Shown here: positions 11,609 to 23,461 of the stretch, one piece after another
Layout of the letters: each line of letters begins with the position of its first letter
How positions within the stretch are numbered: position 1 is the first letter of the stretch
Made by a program: the position numbers and the translations under genes
Notes under the pieces: model-generated
What the model was told of the DNA's origin: nothing
The model's input: only the letters and a program-made list of their open reading frames with translations
The model's database searches: none
Assembly: GCA_035610365.1 (NCBI GenBank)
Contig: CM069432.1
Coordinates: 12,648,001-12,712,000 of the forward strand
DNA length: 64,000 nucleotides
Origin: Aquatica leii
Taxonomy: Eukaryota > Arthropoda > Insecta > Coleoptera > Lampyridae
Reading direction: 5' to 3'

Positions 11609-12792
11609 CAGTTGGGCTGAAAGTTCGTAGGCTAACATAGAATTTTGTTTTTATACAATTATATTTTATTATTCAATATAGTTGCCTTCAAGGGCGATAC
11701 GACGATTATCGCGGTCATACAATTTTTCGATGCCACTTTTATAGTAGGATTTATTTTTAGCTTCAAAATAGGCCTCAGTTTCGGTGGTTACTTCTTCATC
11801 GGCTCTGAATTTCTTTCCAGCGAGCATTCTTTTTGAGGTCTAAGAACAGGAAAAGTCGCTGGGGGCCAGATCTAGTGAATACGGTGGATGCGGAAGCAAT
11901 TCGAAGCCTAATTCATACAATTTTGCCATCGTTTTCATTAACTTGTGACACGGTGTATTGCCCTGATGAAAAAGGACTTTTTTCTTGAAATGGGATTTCG
12001 TCCTTCAAACGCTCCAATAACGCTATGTAATAGTCGCTGTTGATAGTTTTTCCCTATTCACGATAGTCGATGAATATTACACCGTGCGCATCCCAAAATA
12101 CTGATGCCATAACCTTGCCAACTGACTGTTGCGTCTTTCCACGCTTTGGAGTTGGTTCATCACGTACAGTCCACTCGGTTGACTGTCGATTGGACTCCGG
12201 TGTAAAATAATGGAGCCATGTTTTGTACATTGTCACATATCGACGCATAAATTCGGATTTATTACGTTTTAACAGGTTCAAACACATCTCAGAATCATCA
12301 ATTCGCTGTTGTTTTTGGTCGATTGTGAGCTCGCGCGGCACCCACTTTGCACAGAGCTTTCGCATACTTAAATATTCATTCATGATATGTCCAACACGGT
12401 CCTTTGATATCTTTAGACTCTCAGCTATCTCGATATACTTCACTTTACGGTCATCCACAATTATTTTGTGGACTTTTTTGATGTTTTCGTCGGTAACAGC
12501 CTCTTTGTGCATCGTCCTCGGTGCTCACTTCGCCTCGTTTAAACTTAGTTAACCACTTCTCAATAATTGAGTCCGAGTAATGTTTATCAAGCCAAGCCTA
12601 GGTTTCAACAGTATTTTTTTTTTCGCTAAAAAACAATGCTTTAACACACGAAATGCCTTTTTATCCATTGTTTCCGACAGCTGTCACATTTATGCTTGTG
12701 TCTTTTGAAGGTTAGGCCTAACTAAAAATCATATGGATATAGTACTAGTAGCGCCATCTATGTGTCAGCCTACGAACTTATCAGCCCGCCTG
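11609..12792 (-). mobile_element. Mariner element with degraded TIRs
   Basis: The ends CAGTTGGGCTGAAAGTTCG (left) and, in reverse complement, CAGGCGGGCTGATAAGTTCG (right) form inverted terminal repeats of about 30 bp. TA follows the right end. The length of about 1.2 kb is normal for mariner. It lies in what I read as the 5' LTR of the copia element. Confidence 0.7.
11640..12668 (-). pseudogene. Mariner transposase, broken
   Basis: The minus-strand coding region starts at MDKKAFRVLKHCFLAKK (12668) and is frameshifted at least twice before the longest open part at 12512-12054. That part holds an HTH-like region (IAESLKISKDRVGHIMNEYL), the linker WVPRELT, and the first catalytic Asp in VFWDAHGVIFIDY. 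Beyond 12054 a stop follows YRE, and then GKTINSDYYIALLERLKDE continues. The region with the second and third Asp is badly decayed. The WVPREL and ASVFWDAHGVIFIDYL patterns are typical of mariner. Inactive. Confidence 0.8.
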
Positions 12793-13110
12793 TATACTTT
12801 ATTTTTCAATAAAGCATACACAATTTTTATATAATAGGTTATGGGGCCCAGTTCATCGTTTCCACTGCGTAAATGTGTTTTTAATTACTTGTGTTTGATT
12901 GTATTGAATTATTCGGGTGTTCGCGAAAAAACAAAGAAAACTGAAAACAACTGCATTCATTTAGTGATAAGAGTTGTGAAGTTATTTTAGTTTTTTTTGT
13001 GGATAGGATTCGAACAGTTGCATTGTAACAGTTAAGCTGTAATAATTAAAATTGATCTGTTGATTGTAGTGAATTGACTAAGGGAATTAAAAATATCGAC
13101 AAAGCAGCAA

Positions 13111-16100
13111 ATGCCGTCTTTCGATAAATTGAATGGTGACCATTTTCTATTATGGAAATTACAGATGACCGCGTATCTAGAGTTTCACGGTATTATGGAT
13201 GTAGTGATTGACGCAGTGAAGAAACCGCCTAATGATGACGACGGTGATCTGACTAAATGGGCCAAGAATGATGCCGCTGCTCGGTTAGCGATTCTTACTG
13301 CTATAGATGCTAATCAACGTGAGCCCATAACTTAGACAACGACATCCGTTGCTATGTGGTCGAATCTTGTCTTAGTTTACGAAAGAACGGACCCAACATC
13401 AAAATTCAATGCGCTCGGTGAGTACCATCGTTATAAGTATGATGGATTACCGATAGCGAAACATTTGGCTCGTGTTGACAACCTTGCCCAACAATGTGCA
13501 CTTGTCAATGAGTTGGTATCAGAGTCGAACATCATTGCAAAAATGATAGAGAGACTGCCCGATCGATTCAATGCGGTAGTGACAACATGGGAAGTAGTAC
13601 CAAAGAGCGAATAGACGCGACAAAATTTGCGACGTATGTTGTTTGCTGCCGAAAGTCGAATAGCTATTATGGTTGAAGTCCCACAAGTGCTAGCAATTAC
13701 AAAGAATCATGATGTAAAACCGAAACCGCCAAACAATAATGATCAAAAAAAGGAACCAAAAAAAAATGTTGGACATGTAAGAAGAGGGGTTATTACCAAC
13801 GTGATTGCCTTGAGCGAAAAAGTGGTCAACCATCATCAGCCGATGGAAACAACTGTAACACAGCATGGTTTACAATTGAAGAACAACCGCACTTGTGTGC
13901 CGATGTGTTCCTTGCTGACAGTGGTGCTTCGTGTCATATGGTCAACGACGCAAGCTGGTTTAATGAACTTGAAAGAAAAGACATTTTGCTGAGTCTTGCT
14001 GACAGTGGTAACGTAACAGCTAAAGGTATCGCTTCAGTGGAGATCGAGCGCTACGTGAATGGTGATTGGTTACCTGGAAGGTTGCTGAATGTACTTTTGG
14101 TGCCCGGACTGAAACAAAATTTGTTCTCGGTGGGTGCTGCAGCGCGTAACGCTGTCAACTGTGTTACAAGAAATGGCGGTATGCAATTTTATAACAACAA
14201 ATAACTGCTAAACAGTCGGCGAACAACTTATTTATTGTCGACATTCGTCGACCGCAAATTGAAATGAACGTAGTAGTTGACCTTAAACGTTGGCATGAAC
14301 GGCTTGGTCACCCTGGCATTGGCCGAATGCGTGAATTAGCTAAAAGTGGTGTCATTCCTAGTCTAAAGATAAAGTCATCAGACGAATTTTTTTGCGAATC
14401 ATGCCAATTGGGGAAAACGTCACGGAAATCATTCAAGAAAGTCAAATGGAAACCAGGTGAAAAAAATCATTGTGATGTGTGTGGTTTCATGAGCAACACT
14501 TCGTTTGGCGGCAATCTTTATTTTGTCACATTTAAAGATGAAGCAACGGGTTTTCGGTTTGTTTATTTTCTTAAACACAAAGATGAAGTTTATGACAAGT
14601 TTGTTGAGTGTCATCAACGAATCGTGACGCAGTTTGGACGTCCAGTCAAAGTGTTGTTTAGTGACAATGGTATCGATCATCAGACACCGCCACCTTTTAC
14701 GGCTGAGCGCGATAATAGGACAATTGTCGAGGCTACTCGAACAATGTTAATTGGAAAAAAAACTATCCGTTGAGTTGTGGTGCGAAGCTACTTTGTGTGC
14801 AGTTTGGCTTCTCAACCGAACACCGTGTGCAAAAACACCAAACTTGACACCGTACGAACATCTTTGGTACGAACAGTGGTTCGGAAAAGCACCGGATCTA
14901 TCAGGGATCAAAACATTTGGTTCAGTTGCGGACTCAAAACGAAAGAAATGGGATGAAAAATACAAAAAAGTCATCTTTGTCGGTTATAACAGCGAGTCTC
15001 GTAATTATAGATTATTTGACAAGTCGACAAATAAAATTACAACATCTCGTGATGTCACGTTTAATGAAAGTGAGTCGGCACCGACGATCAATTCAGGTTC
15101 GTGGTCAATTGTGGATTATAAATCGGAAGAGGAATACCAATCAAAAACCGCCGAAGATGTAGACACGTATGATGACGGGCAAATGAAGCAAAATGATAAG
15201 ATTGCTGTCGTCAATTGTGTGATCGGTCGCAAATAAAAAAGATCGATTTTGATCAAGCTCACTGTGTTGCAATGAACGAGCCGATATCGTACGCAGAAGC
15301 AATCTCAAGACCTGTGGCAATCAGCTGTTCAGGAAGAGCTCACATCACTTGAAAAAAATCAAACTTGGGTTGTTGCTGAGTTGCCGCCTGGTCGAAAACC
15401 TATAACTTCAAAATGGGTATTCAAATTAAAACGCGATTTAGATAACACGACTAATCGCTATAAAGCGCGATTAGTAGCTCGTAAAGGCGTCGATTACACC
15501 GAAACCTATTCACCTGTTGTTCGTTTCGAATCGGTGAGAGCTTTGTTGGCATTGGCAGCAGTTGAAGATTTGGAGATCGTTCAAGGTGATGTTAAAACTG
15601 CTTTTCTATATGGCACAATTGACGAATATATTTACATGACTGTTCCTGAGGATCCCCGATTGCAGGTGAAACTGTCAAACTCCAAAGGTCACTGTATGGA
15701 ATTAAGCAATCGCCTTGTCAATGCAATAAGAGATTTATAGAGTTCTTAACAAAGTATGCGTTTAAATCGCTGTGTTCTAATTGGTGAAATTGATAGCGAA
15801 CGCGTTTTGATGGCGATTTATGTAGACGACTTGTTAATGAGCAAGTCGAAGCAAGTGGTCGATAAAGTAATGAATTATTTGATGTCAGAGTTTGAAGTGA
15901 CAGTTGGCTCAACACAATATTTCGTAGGTCTCGAAATCTATCGTGATCGGTTGAACAAACAAATTAAAATCTCGCAAACAAATTATCTGCTTCAAATTGC
16001 TGAGAAATTTGGATTGGCGGATGCAAAGAGTGTCTCAACACCCGCCGCACCCCACGTTTATTTACACGAAAGGATGTCACCAGAAACGAACAGTGATCAA

Positions 16101-16420
16101 CAGCAGATGGCAAAAGTGCCTTATCGATAAGCTGTTGGCTGTTTAATGTTTGCAGCGTGCGTATCGCGACCGGACTTAATGCTTGCTGTGTCAAGTGTAA
16201 GCCGATATTTGGACAAGCCCGGTAAAGAATATTGGTTAGCTGTGAAGCGAATTCTGCGTTATGCAAAAGAAACTGTAAAATATGGCATTGTTTACAAAGG
16301 TCATAATAGTGACGGGCTTATCATATGCAGTGATAGTGATTATGCAGCAGATGTAGACACTCGGCGATCAACTAGTAGTTATGTGGCAATTTTCGCGGGT
16401 GGTGCCACAATGTGTGATAA
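13111..16420 (+). pseudogene. Ty1/copia gag-pol remnant
   Basis: Plus-strand copia order. Gag starts MPSFDKLNGDHFLLWKLQMT at 13111, with an in-frame TAG at 13333 and another at 13612. A zinc knuckle reads CWTCKKRGYYQRDC near 13770, with Tyr where His is expected. Protease has LADSGASCHM (about 13910-13945). The integrase zinc finger is at 14285-14440, followed by catalytic-type HCDVCG, LFSDNG and ERDNRTIVE. RT has ARLVARKGVDYTETYSPVVR (15465-15530) and YVDDLLM (15820-15840), with a frameshift between them. RNase H has ICSDSDYAADVDTRRSTS (16320-16375). The frame loses similarity after GGATMC near 16412, so the element is truncated there and has no 3' LTR. At least six disruptions make it inactive. 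Confidence 0.88.
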
Positions 16421-18402
16421 ATTGTTGAATTTTTATTTAAAAGTTCTACAGTGTTTCTTTTGTTGTGTATAAGAAAATTAAGTTGATGGTTTCTCGGAGA
16501 TGAAAACACCATTTTTTGTACAGCTTAAAAAGTGACAAAGACAAAGTGCTGTTAGTTTTTTTAATCTTTCAAAACACATACGAAAATTGAAAAAATTAAA
16601 ACAATAGTTACTGTACCCAATTTAGAGATTTCAGTTCAAACTTCCGACTGTCTGAAATGAGAGGTGCTCTATTTGGGGGCGTGGAAACTAGCTCAGGCAC
16701 AGGTTGGGCGTCGATTTATTTCGTCGTATGAAGTTAGTCCCTTAAGCGAAGGAGGGGGGGGGGTTGTGCTTACTATCCCTGCCTGAAACCTTCACCACTG
16801 ATCTAATGATAAAATATATTAACAAACAGTGGCGGCTGGTGGCCAATGCTGCAGGAAGGTCATTTCAACATTAAAACTTTAAAAATGCATTGTTACTTAA
16901 TACAAGATTTCTATTCGGATCAATTTTTGTATCTTTGAAATAGGCAAAATGATTATTACTATCGTTCATTACGACCACTATGCACTACCATGATTTCTCA
17001 TAGTCAGTGACAAATTTAATGAATACTATATCATTAAATTTAACACAATCTAATACAAAATATAAAGAAAATGGAAGATGCATATACAGCTTCAAAAACT
17101 TTTATTACAGCAAAAAGCACACAACAATTAATAACATAAGGACTTTTTGTTAAGTACTATATTATAAGTACTTGCTGCTAATCCTATCAGTGTGATGTTA
17201 GACACACATACACTTATTAATTTGCATGGCAATTACTTACTCTTCTATGCACTACATTCGAAAGATTATAGTGAACTAGAAAAATTAAACAAGGAACTTT
17301 TTCACATTTAGTTAACATTTTTAAGATAAGCAAGTCTTATTTTTTAACAATTTTTTTTAAATTAGTATTTATAGCTAACGTTCCTTATTTAATTTGTTCT
17401 AATTTGTAAAGATTATACACAACTATTTACATTAATGAGCTCAATTAATGTTTTGCATTTATTTCCTTGTATATAAGAAAAATCGCTTATCAAAAAAACA
17501 AAAAAAATAATGGCAAATTCATTAGTTTAAAAAAATCGTTGTGTACTAAAATTAAGCAAAAATCTACAAATAATTCACAGTCGCTATACATTTAAACGTC
17601 TTACTAAACATCAAGACTTAAATCAGTCTTTATTTTAAATAACAAAAAATTATAATTTAAGTTTTTTAAGTCTACAATAAAATTTATATCAATATAAAGT
17701 TATTGTTAAAAAGTATCAAGTTCATTGCACAATCGATGCCCTTCTAATAAAAACTATTCAACATACAGACGTCAAAATATAACTAAAAGTAATTTCACTT
17801 ATAATTTAACGCATCAGTCTCACTCTTATCAAAAACTTGGCTTTTTTAAGCCGTTTCACCTTATAACAAAAAAAAACGGAACTAGAATTAATCACATAAT
17901 CATAATTTAAATTGTTAACATTATATGTACTTAAGCACATACTCTACTAAGCTTAAAGTTCAATCTAACTTAATTTTCGTTTGTTAGTAAAGTCGAATAA
18001 ATAATGAAGATTTGCATAAGCAAAATTTGGATTTTTTTCCCTTTACATTTTAAATGCGAGATCTGTAATACTATTGAAAATTTTGTTATTCATTATAAGA
18101 TTTTAGTGCAATTTACTTTATTATAATCATTCTAAAAAGCACAATATAATTCTAAGAAACGATTTTAATGTTGTTTTTAATTTTTTTGATATTAGTTATA
18201 AATGAGATAGCAAAATTGTATGCAATAATAATTACAGAAACAAATTATCGCTATTTAAACTAAGCTATTTTATAATCGTCTTAAAACTAAACGTATATCA
18301 TATGAAAATACAGTTTTAAAATTTTTTTCATTCTTTTACCATTAATCCATCTCAAAATCTAAATTACATATTGAGCTTTTTCCGTTTTTTCTTTATCACC
18401 TT
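16421..18402. other. AMFR downstream region, no gene seen
   Basis: AT-rich sequence between the truncated copia element and the AMFR stop codon. Part of it is probably the AMFR 3' UTR. A G-run (GGAGGGGGGGGGGTTG, near 16751) and a hAT-like end string CAGTGGCGGCTGGTGGCC at about 16828 stand out. The open stretch 17725-17910 is low-complexity and unsupported. Confidence 0.4.
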
Positions 18403-21400
18403 TTATGTTTCTGATATTTTTTTCTGCTTTTCCACATATCGTTTCCTTGCCGTTTGAATTAACCTCTCTTTTCTTTTGTATAAAATTTGTTCACGCTCAG
18501 TGGGAGATTTTGAAAAACGACTACCAATCGCTACAGCATCCTCACTATAATTCAAAAATTAATCGTTTAGAGTACATGGTATGGATAAAATAAATGGAAA
18601 TACAATAGATATTTTATGTATTTTTTTAAACCCATTCATGCGAAGTTATATCTTAAATTCAAAACTAAAACTTATTTTTTTACTTCATTGTAAATAAGAC
18701 AGAAAAATTAGATTGCTAGAATAACTGGTTTTGGGTTTGCTTGAAAAAACAAAGTACCTTTCAACATTCTCCACAGTAATTTCATCCCAATTTTGTTGTG
18801 AGTTAGAACTGTGGGACGGTTGTTCATTATTCTGCAACAGCGATAAAGGAACGTTACTGGTGGATGAACTCGGATCGTCCGATTCTCTAAACACAGGTGG
18901 TGAGTTAAGTCTGCCGTCCAAAATATTTTCAATGGTAAGTTCTACAGATCTAGTCACTCTCAAATCTTCAATTATAATCGGTATAGTGTAATGTGGAAAT
19001 AGTTGTTGAACCTAAACAATAATCATTTACTAAATGCAATAAGTTGTAGTACAAAGAATGTACTTGTCGAGCCATGGCGTCTAGTTGAGAGTTGCTTGCC
19101 GCTGCTCGACTTAATCTTGGTAACTGGCTGACTTCTACCGAAAAACTTGGTAGCCAAGAAACATACCTGGAGCCTAAATTTGATACTTAGCAAATTTGCA
19201 AGAATTAAAAAATATCCAGTTACCGTCAAAGTGAAAGAAGTGATTGAGGGGTTGACGCGTAGGTTGAGTGGGATTGTGCTGGATTTCTGACGGTTCTGGA
19301 CGGTTATCTGATGGATTTTCAATGTTGAGGGTAAGTCGACACGTTGGACACGATTTATCTTGTTCTAGCCAAGATTGTAAACACATTCTGAAACATAATT
19401 TAATAAATTTGAAAAAAACAAGTTTTATCCATGTATGATACGTATACTTGTCATACTCACGGCGAGAACTAAGTCCCACAAATATTAAAATGTTACCGTG
19501 CCTTTTTTTTCATTTCAAGCTAAATATGCAGGGTGTCCTACGAGGTACTGTACATACTGAAATGGTATGTTCCTTAGGTCAATTTAAGTAGAAAACGTCC
19601 TATAAATATAGATCCAATTCGCCATAGTTACACAGATACAAGCGTTCAAAGTTTATAAATGCTCACACATTTTTTGAAAATTATTATTATTGAAAACAGA
19701 AAATTGAACTACAAAACAAACAAACAAAAATCACATCAAATGCTCAAAATGACCTCCTTCGGCATTAATACAACGACGGCTGCGATCTAAAATGGACCGA
19801 GCAGCCGCTCGAAGCACCTACTGGTTGTTCCGTGTTTGTTGACACACATCCAGGATACGCTGTATTAGTTCAGCTCTGGTATTAATTTTTACCTCGTATA
19901 CTAAACTTTTCACATGACCCCACAGATAGAAGTCCAAAGGTGTGAGATCGGGCGATCTCGGTGGCCAAGCATGCGGGCCTCCACGCCCAATCCACCTATT
20001 GGGGTAAGCAACATTTAGATATTCGGTCACATGCCGACTAAAATGGGGAGGAGCTCCATCATGTTGCAGAAACATTTGTTGTCTTGTTAGTAAAGGTACT
20101 TCTTCCAAAAGCGGTAGCAATTCGTTCCGCAAAAAGTTAGCATATGCTTCTCCTGTCAGACGTTCCTCAAAGAAAAAAGGTCCAATAAGTTGATCGTCAA
20201 TCATGCCACACCATACGTTAACAGAAAATCTGCGCTGAAAGTTAGTTTCTGTTGTGCCATGTGGATTTTGAAATGACCACAAATGAGAATTGCGTGTATT
20301 GTTCACTCCATCTCTAGTAAATTGCGCCTCGTCGCTAAATAAAATGAATAGAACTAATTGTGGATTTACCTGTAGCCAGTGGCAGAAATTTAACCGGGCA
20401 GCAAAATCTCCAGGTTCCAGATGCTGAACCTGTTGTATGTGATAGGGATACAAAAGCCCATCATGTAATGTTCGCCATACTGACATACGGGGGAGTCCCG
20501 TTCGAGAAGAAATTCTTCTAGTACTCAACCCTGGCCACCGATCAACCATCTGTAGAATGTTTTCCTGCTCATTCACATTTAACTGCACAGGACGGTCAGA
20601 TCTTGTTGAAACTGATGGAAATGAACCATGAGTCCGTACATGTTGAAATACAGAAGAAAAGGTTTGGTGATTTGGTACCCTCCTGTTGGGAAATCTTCGT
20701 TCATATTCCCTAACGGCAGATCTCGCATTTCCATCACAAAATCCATAAATGTAAATGATATCAGCATACTCTTCGTTAGAAACATGAGAAGGCATTTTGC
20801 ATTTAAATTACACTTCATTTAATAAAATCGACTGTGACATTAGTAGAAAAGAAAGCAATAAATGACATATTGTTCGGCTTTTGTTTCCCAGTTGACTAAG
20901 AATAATTAATTTTCAAAAAATGTGTGATCAGTTATAAACTTTGAACGCTTGTATCTGTGTAACTATGGCGAATTGGACCTATGTTTATAGGACGTCTTCT
21001 ACTTAAATTGACCTAAGGAACATACCATTTCAGTATGTACAGTACCTCGTGGGACACCCTGTATATAAAGGGCGTTACAATAAGATGGATTAATATTAAA
21101 CGTTAATTAAAAATCAGTGGTGTACAAAATTGAAGATTTCATTAATAAAACATGTTATTTCATCCATTACAATTAAGTGCGAAAGATTTTGCATAGCTGC
21201 GGTGGCACATGTCGATCCGCTTATCGAAATTTTATCAATGTGCTGTAAAATCTCGTCTGTGAGATGGTCCCAAATAAAGCAGTCTAAGGGTGTCATATTG
21301 CAGGATCTCGGTGGCTAATTAACTTCGCTGCTTCGGTTATATACCCGGGCAACTTTTCATGCATTAAAGATGTTGTGACGCGGGTTGTGTGATATGTGAA

Positions 21401-23461
21401 GCCGTCTTGTTGAAACCACATGTTATCGATGTCATGCTCATCCAATATTCGTCATAGAAAGTTGTTTAACATTGCGCGGTAGCGCCACTTTTGTTTGAAC
21501 GTTCATTTTCGTAATTGGCTTCAATAACACGTTGTTCAATACTCAACTGTTTCATGGATCAATTTAAAATCTTAAGCTTTCGCGCTTATAATCAAATGAT
21601 TCAATTTGCAAAAGACTGAAGATGTCAAAACAAAAAACGCAAAATACAATTGACTTTTAAGCTCCATTTACATTGAACATCTGTCCAAACTATTGTACCA
21701 CCCTTTATAATAAATTGTCGAATCCTTTATTTCATTATGTTAAAATTGCAATCTAAAAATCTTTTTTAGTTACATGGAAACTACAAATTTTTAGTGTAAA
21801 ACTTTACAATTATTAGAGTAATCGAAACATTTACTAATTCTTTTAAAACTTTTGGAGAGATAAACTGACGTAACAAGTGACCTATAATTAAGGAATCCTA
21901 TTTATGAAAGTGTACACTTTAAACTGTTGCGCGTGTTGAATTTGGTAAGGGGCAAAACAGTTATGCAGAACTAGTACAATTATTTAAAGTATGGGTTTAA
22001 TGAGTCGGATTAAACTGAATCTGAAAATAAATTTTGCCATTTTTTTACATTAACAATTTGGTATAACGTCTTAAGAAACAAATATTCAATATTTTTAAAC
22101 GTCGTGTTAAAGCATTAATTTAAAAACAACGTTTACCTTAACACGATCTAATTTTATTAAATGGCAATATAAGCTTAAAGAAACTTACGTATGGAACAAA
22201 TGTGTACAAGGAAGTTTTCGAGCAGTTTCCATCTTTTCCCAGCATATGGCACAGTTATCCGAGTTTTCAGCTATCTCTTCGGCCGACGCCATTGGATAAC
22301 TAGAATATTTTTTTTAGTATCAAGCATGCATAAATTACAACAGAACACTTACTTCTGTTCCATGTGATTTAAAACCCACAGATAATTCCTGTGTTTTTTG
22401 CATCGTCTTTGTATTTCGTGAAATAAATAACGAAGTTGCATACAAATAACTAAACTTGCCATAGACAAAAATATGTTGCTCCAAAGTAACATATGCACAT
22501 GATGTACAAAATCTACTACAAGGGCGGCTATTTCAAATCCTAATTCAATATAATATATGACTGGGCCTCGCTTTTCTAATGCAGTTGCCGTGTCTCTGTT
22601 TAATGAAGTATTACTTTCGCGGCATATATCGTATAAATGCAACGCATAACGGACAATGACATGTAAAGTCCGTATTCCCAATAGAATCACCTACGATTAA
22701 AGAAAGTTTAAAAACTAGCAATTACTATGGGTCAACGATTTAGGCTAGATTTGAAGACAAGCGGTTAATTGCGCAACTTGAATCGTTTCGCAATAACCGA
22801 TACATAGCATAAATAATTTAACAGACGTTGTTTATTTGGGTTCTCTTATGACCTTGTAAATAAAATAAGCATTCGCGGTTCAACAAAAAACTAATTAACA
22901 TGCGATAATATAAAAATAATTTTATTTTTGGTGTGGTTTTGACAATGATCTTTAATTATAAGTTATGAAAATAATAAACAAAAATAGAAATACTTACCTC
23001 GGCCGACATAAAAGCGAATGTATTCAAACCTTGAAAGAATCCCACAAAAATGCTGACGAGGAACATAAATAATGAAAAGGCAAATATACATCCTAATAAT
23101 CCCAATAATTTTGCATGACTCCATGCCGGTGTTGTAGGTGAAAACGATAGCTGGAAAAAAATGTGTTAATTTCGCAACGATTTCATATTTTGATTATATT
23201 TACATATTCAAATCGATCTTTTCCAAGTTGCGATAAAAGATGCAAAAAACCCAAAAGTGAAAACCAAGAACACCATAACAAAACTTCTTCAAGATATTGG
23301 ACGTTGATAACACCAAATACGAAGATAAATTTGTAAAATACAAAATTCCAAAATTTTTCTTCCAGATGCTGTTGTTCTGATACACGCAACTGGCCAAAAA
23401 CAAATTTTTGAACACATCGTCCTAGTAAAATCAGCCAGCAGTATGCCATGTTAATCATTAT
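18403..23461 (-). CDS. AMFR: AMFR/gp78 ER ubiquitin ligase, C-terminal eight exons (partial)
   Basis: gp78 is a multi-pass ER E3 ligase of ER-associated degradation. Exons in transcript order: 23461-23204, 23150-22998, 22690-22353, 22299-22189, 19387-19224, 19173-19064, 19011-18758, 18544-18403 (TAA). All have GT-AG borders and the phases agree, giving 509 residues. Visible parts are membrane helices (KFWNFVFYKFIFVFGVINVQ and following segments), the RING finger split over two exons (CAICWEKMETARKLPCTHLF, then MCLQSWLEQDKSCPTC), the NHFFHFDG and SWLPSFSVEV blocks, a CUE domain (SNSQLDAMARQVQQLFPHY to TIENIL), and a basic C-terminal helix KRKERLIQTARKRYVEKQ matching the p97/VCP-binding motif region. 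The animal protein is about 640 residues; the N-terminal exons, including the first helices, were not found to the right of 23461. The intron 19388-22188 contains two mariners. Confidence 0.9.
19529..21061 (-). mobile_element. Mariner with about 160 bp TIRs inside an AMFR intron
   Basis: The ends are inverted copies: CAGGGTGTCCTACGAGGTAC at 19529 and its near-perfect complement ending ...GACACCCTG at 21061. The repeats run inward about 160 bp (to about 19690 and from about 20900) with few mismatches and small gaps. TA follows the right end; the left flank reads TG, perhaps a mutated TA. The transposase is on the same strand as AMFR. Confidence 0.88.
19818..20795 (-). CDS. Mariner transposase, DD41D type
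   Basis: This is an uninterrupted 325-residue cut-and-paste transposase. It has an N-terminal helix-turn-helix (ARSAVREYERRFPNRRVPNH), a second HTH around RISSRTGLPRMSVWRTLHDG, and a DDE/D catalytic core. The first Asp is in ILFSDEAQFTRDG, the second in FLQHDGAPPHFSRHV, and the third in SPDLTPLDFYLWGHVKS. I count 41 residues between the second and third Asp, the spacing reported for DD41D (rosa-type) mariners. All three catalytic Asp are present and the frame is clean. The usual start is MPSHVSNEEY. Together with well-preserved TIRs, this copy could have been active recently. The C-terminus ends after VCQQTRNNQ, slightly short, so a few residues may be lost. Confidence 0.88.
   Translation of the reverse strand: MPSHVSNEEYADIIYIYGFCDGNARSAVREYERRFPNRRVPNHQTFSSVFQHVRTHGSFPSVSTRSDRPVQLNVNEQENILQMVDRWPGLSTRRISSRTGLPRMSVWRTLHDGLLYPYHIQQVQHLEPGDFAARLNFCHWLQVNPQLVLFILFSDEAQFTRDGVNNTRNSHLWSFQNPHGTTETNFQRRFSVNVWCGMIDDQLIGPFFFEERLTGEAYANFLRNELLPLLEEVPLLTRQQMFLQHDGAPPHFSRHVTEYLNVAYPNRWIGRGGPHAWPPRSPDLTPLDFYLWGHVKSLVYEVKINTRAELIQRILDVCQQTRNNQ
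21064..21709 (-). pseudogene. Second mariner-type remnant, abutting the first
   Basis: The end AAAGGGCGTTACAATAAG near 21067 pairs with CTATTGTACCACCCTTTA near 21690-21707. Read on the minus strand the interior keeps DNMWFQQDGFTYHT (second catalytic Asp) and PPRSCNMTPLDCFIWDHLTD (third Asp region), with frame breaks between and after. At about 0.65 kb it is an internally deleted copy. It starts within a few bases of the end of the DD41D element, sharing the TATA-like junction. Confidence 0.7.

Larger units (their letters stand above)
11391..12853 (+). repeat. Presumed copia 5' LTR, split by a mariner, plus primer-binding site
   Basis: The string GGTTATGGGGCCCAGT at 12838-12853 resembles the initiator-tRNA-Met half-molecule primer site known from copia-type elements and lies about 260 bp upstream of copia gag. 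The sequence just before it (TATACTTTATTTTTCAATAAAGC, with AATAAA) would be the LTR 3' end. A mariner occupies 11609-12792, so the LTR 5' part is probably to its left, perhaps from TGTTGAATAA at 11391. No second LTR exists to prove this, because the 3' end of the element is missing. Confidence 0.4.
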
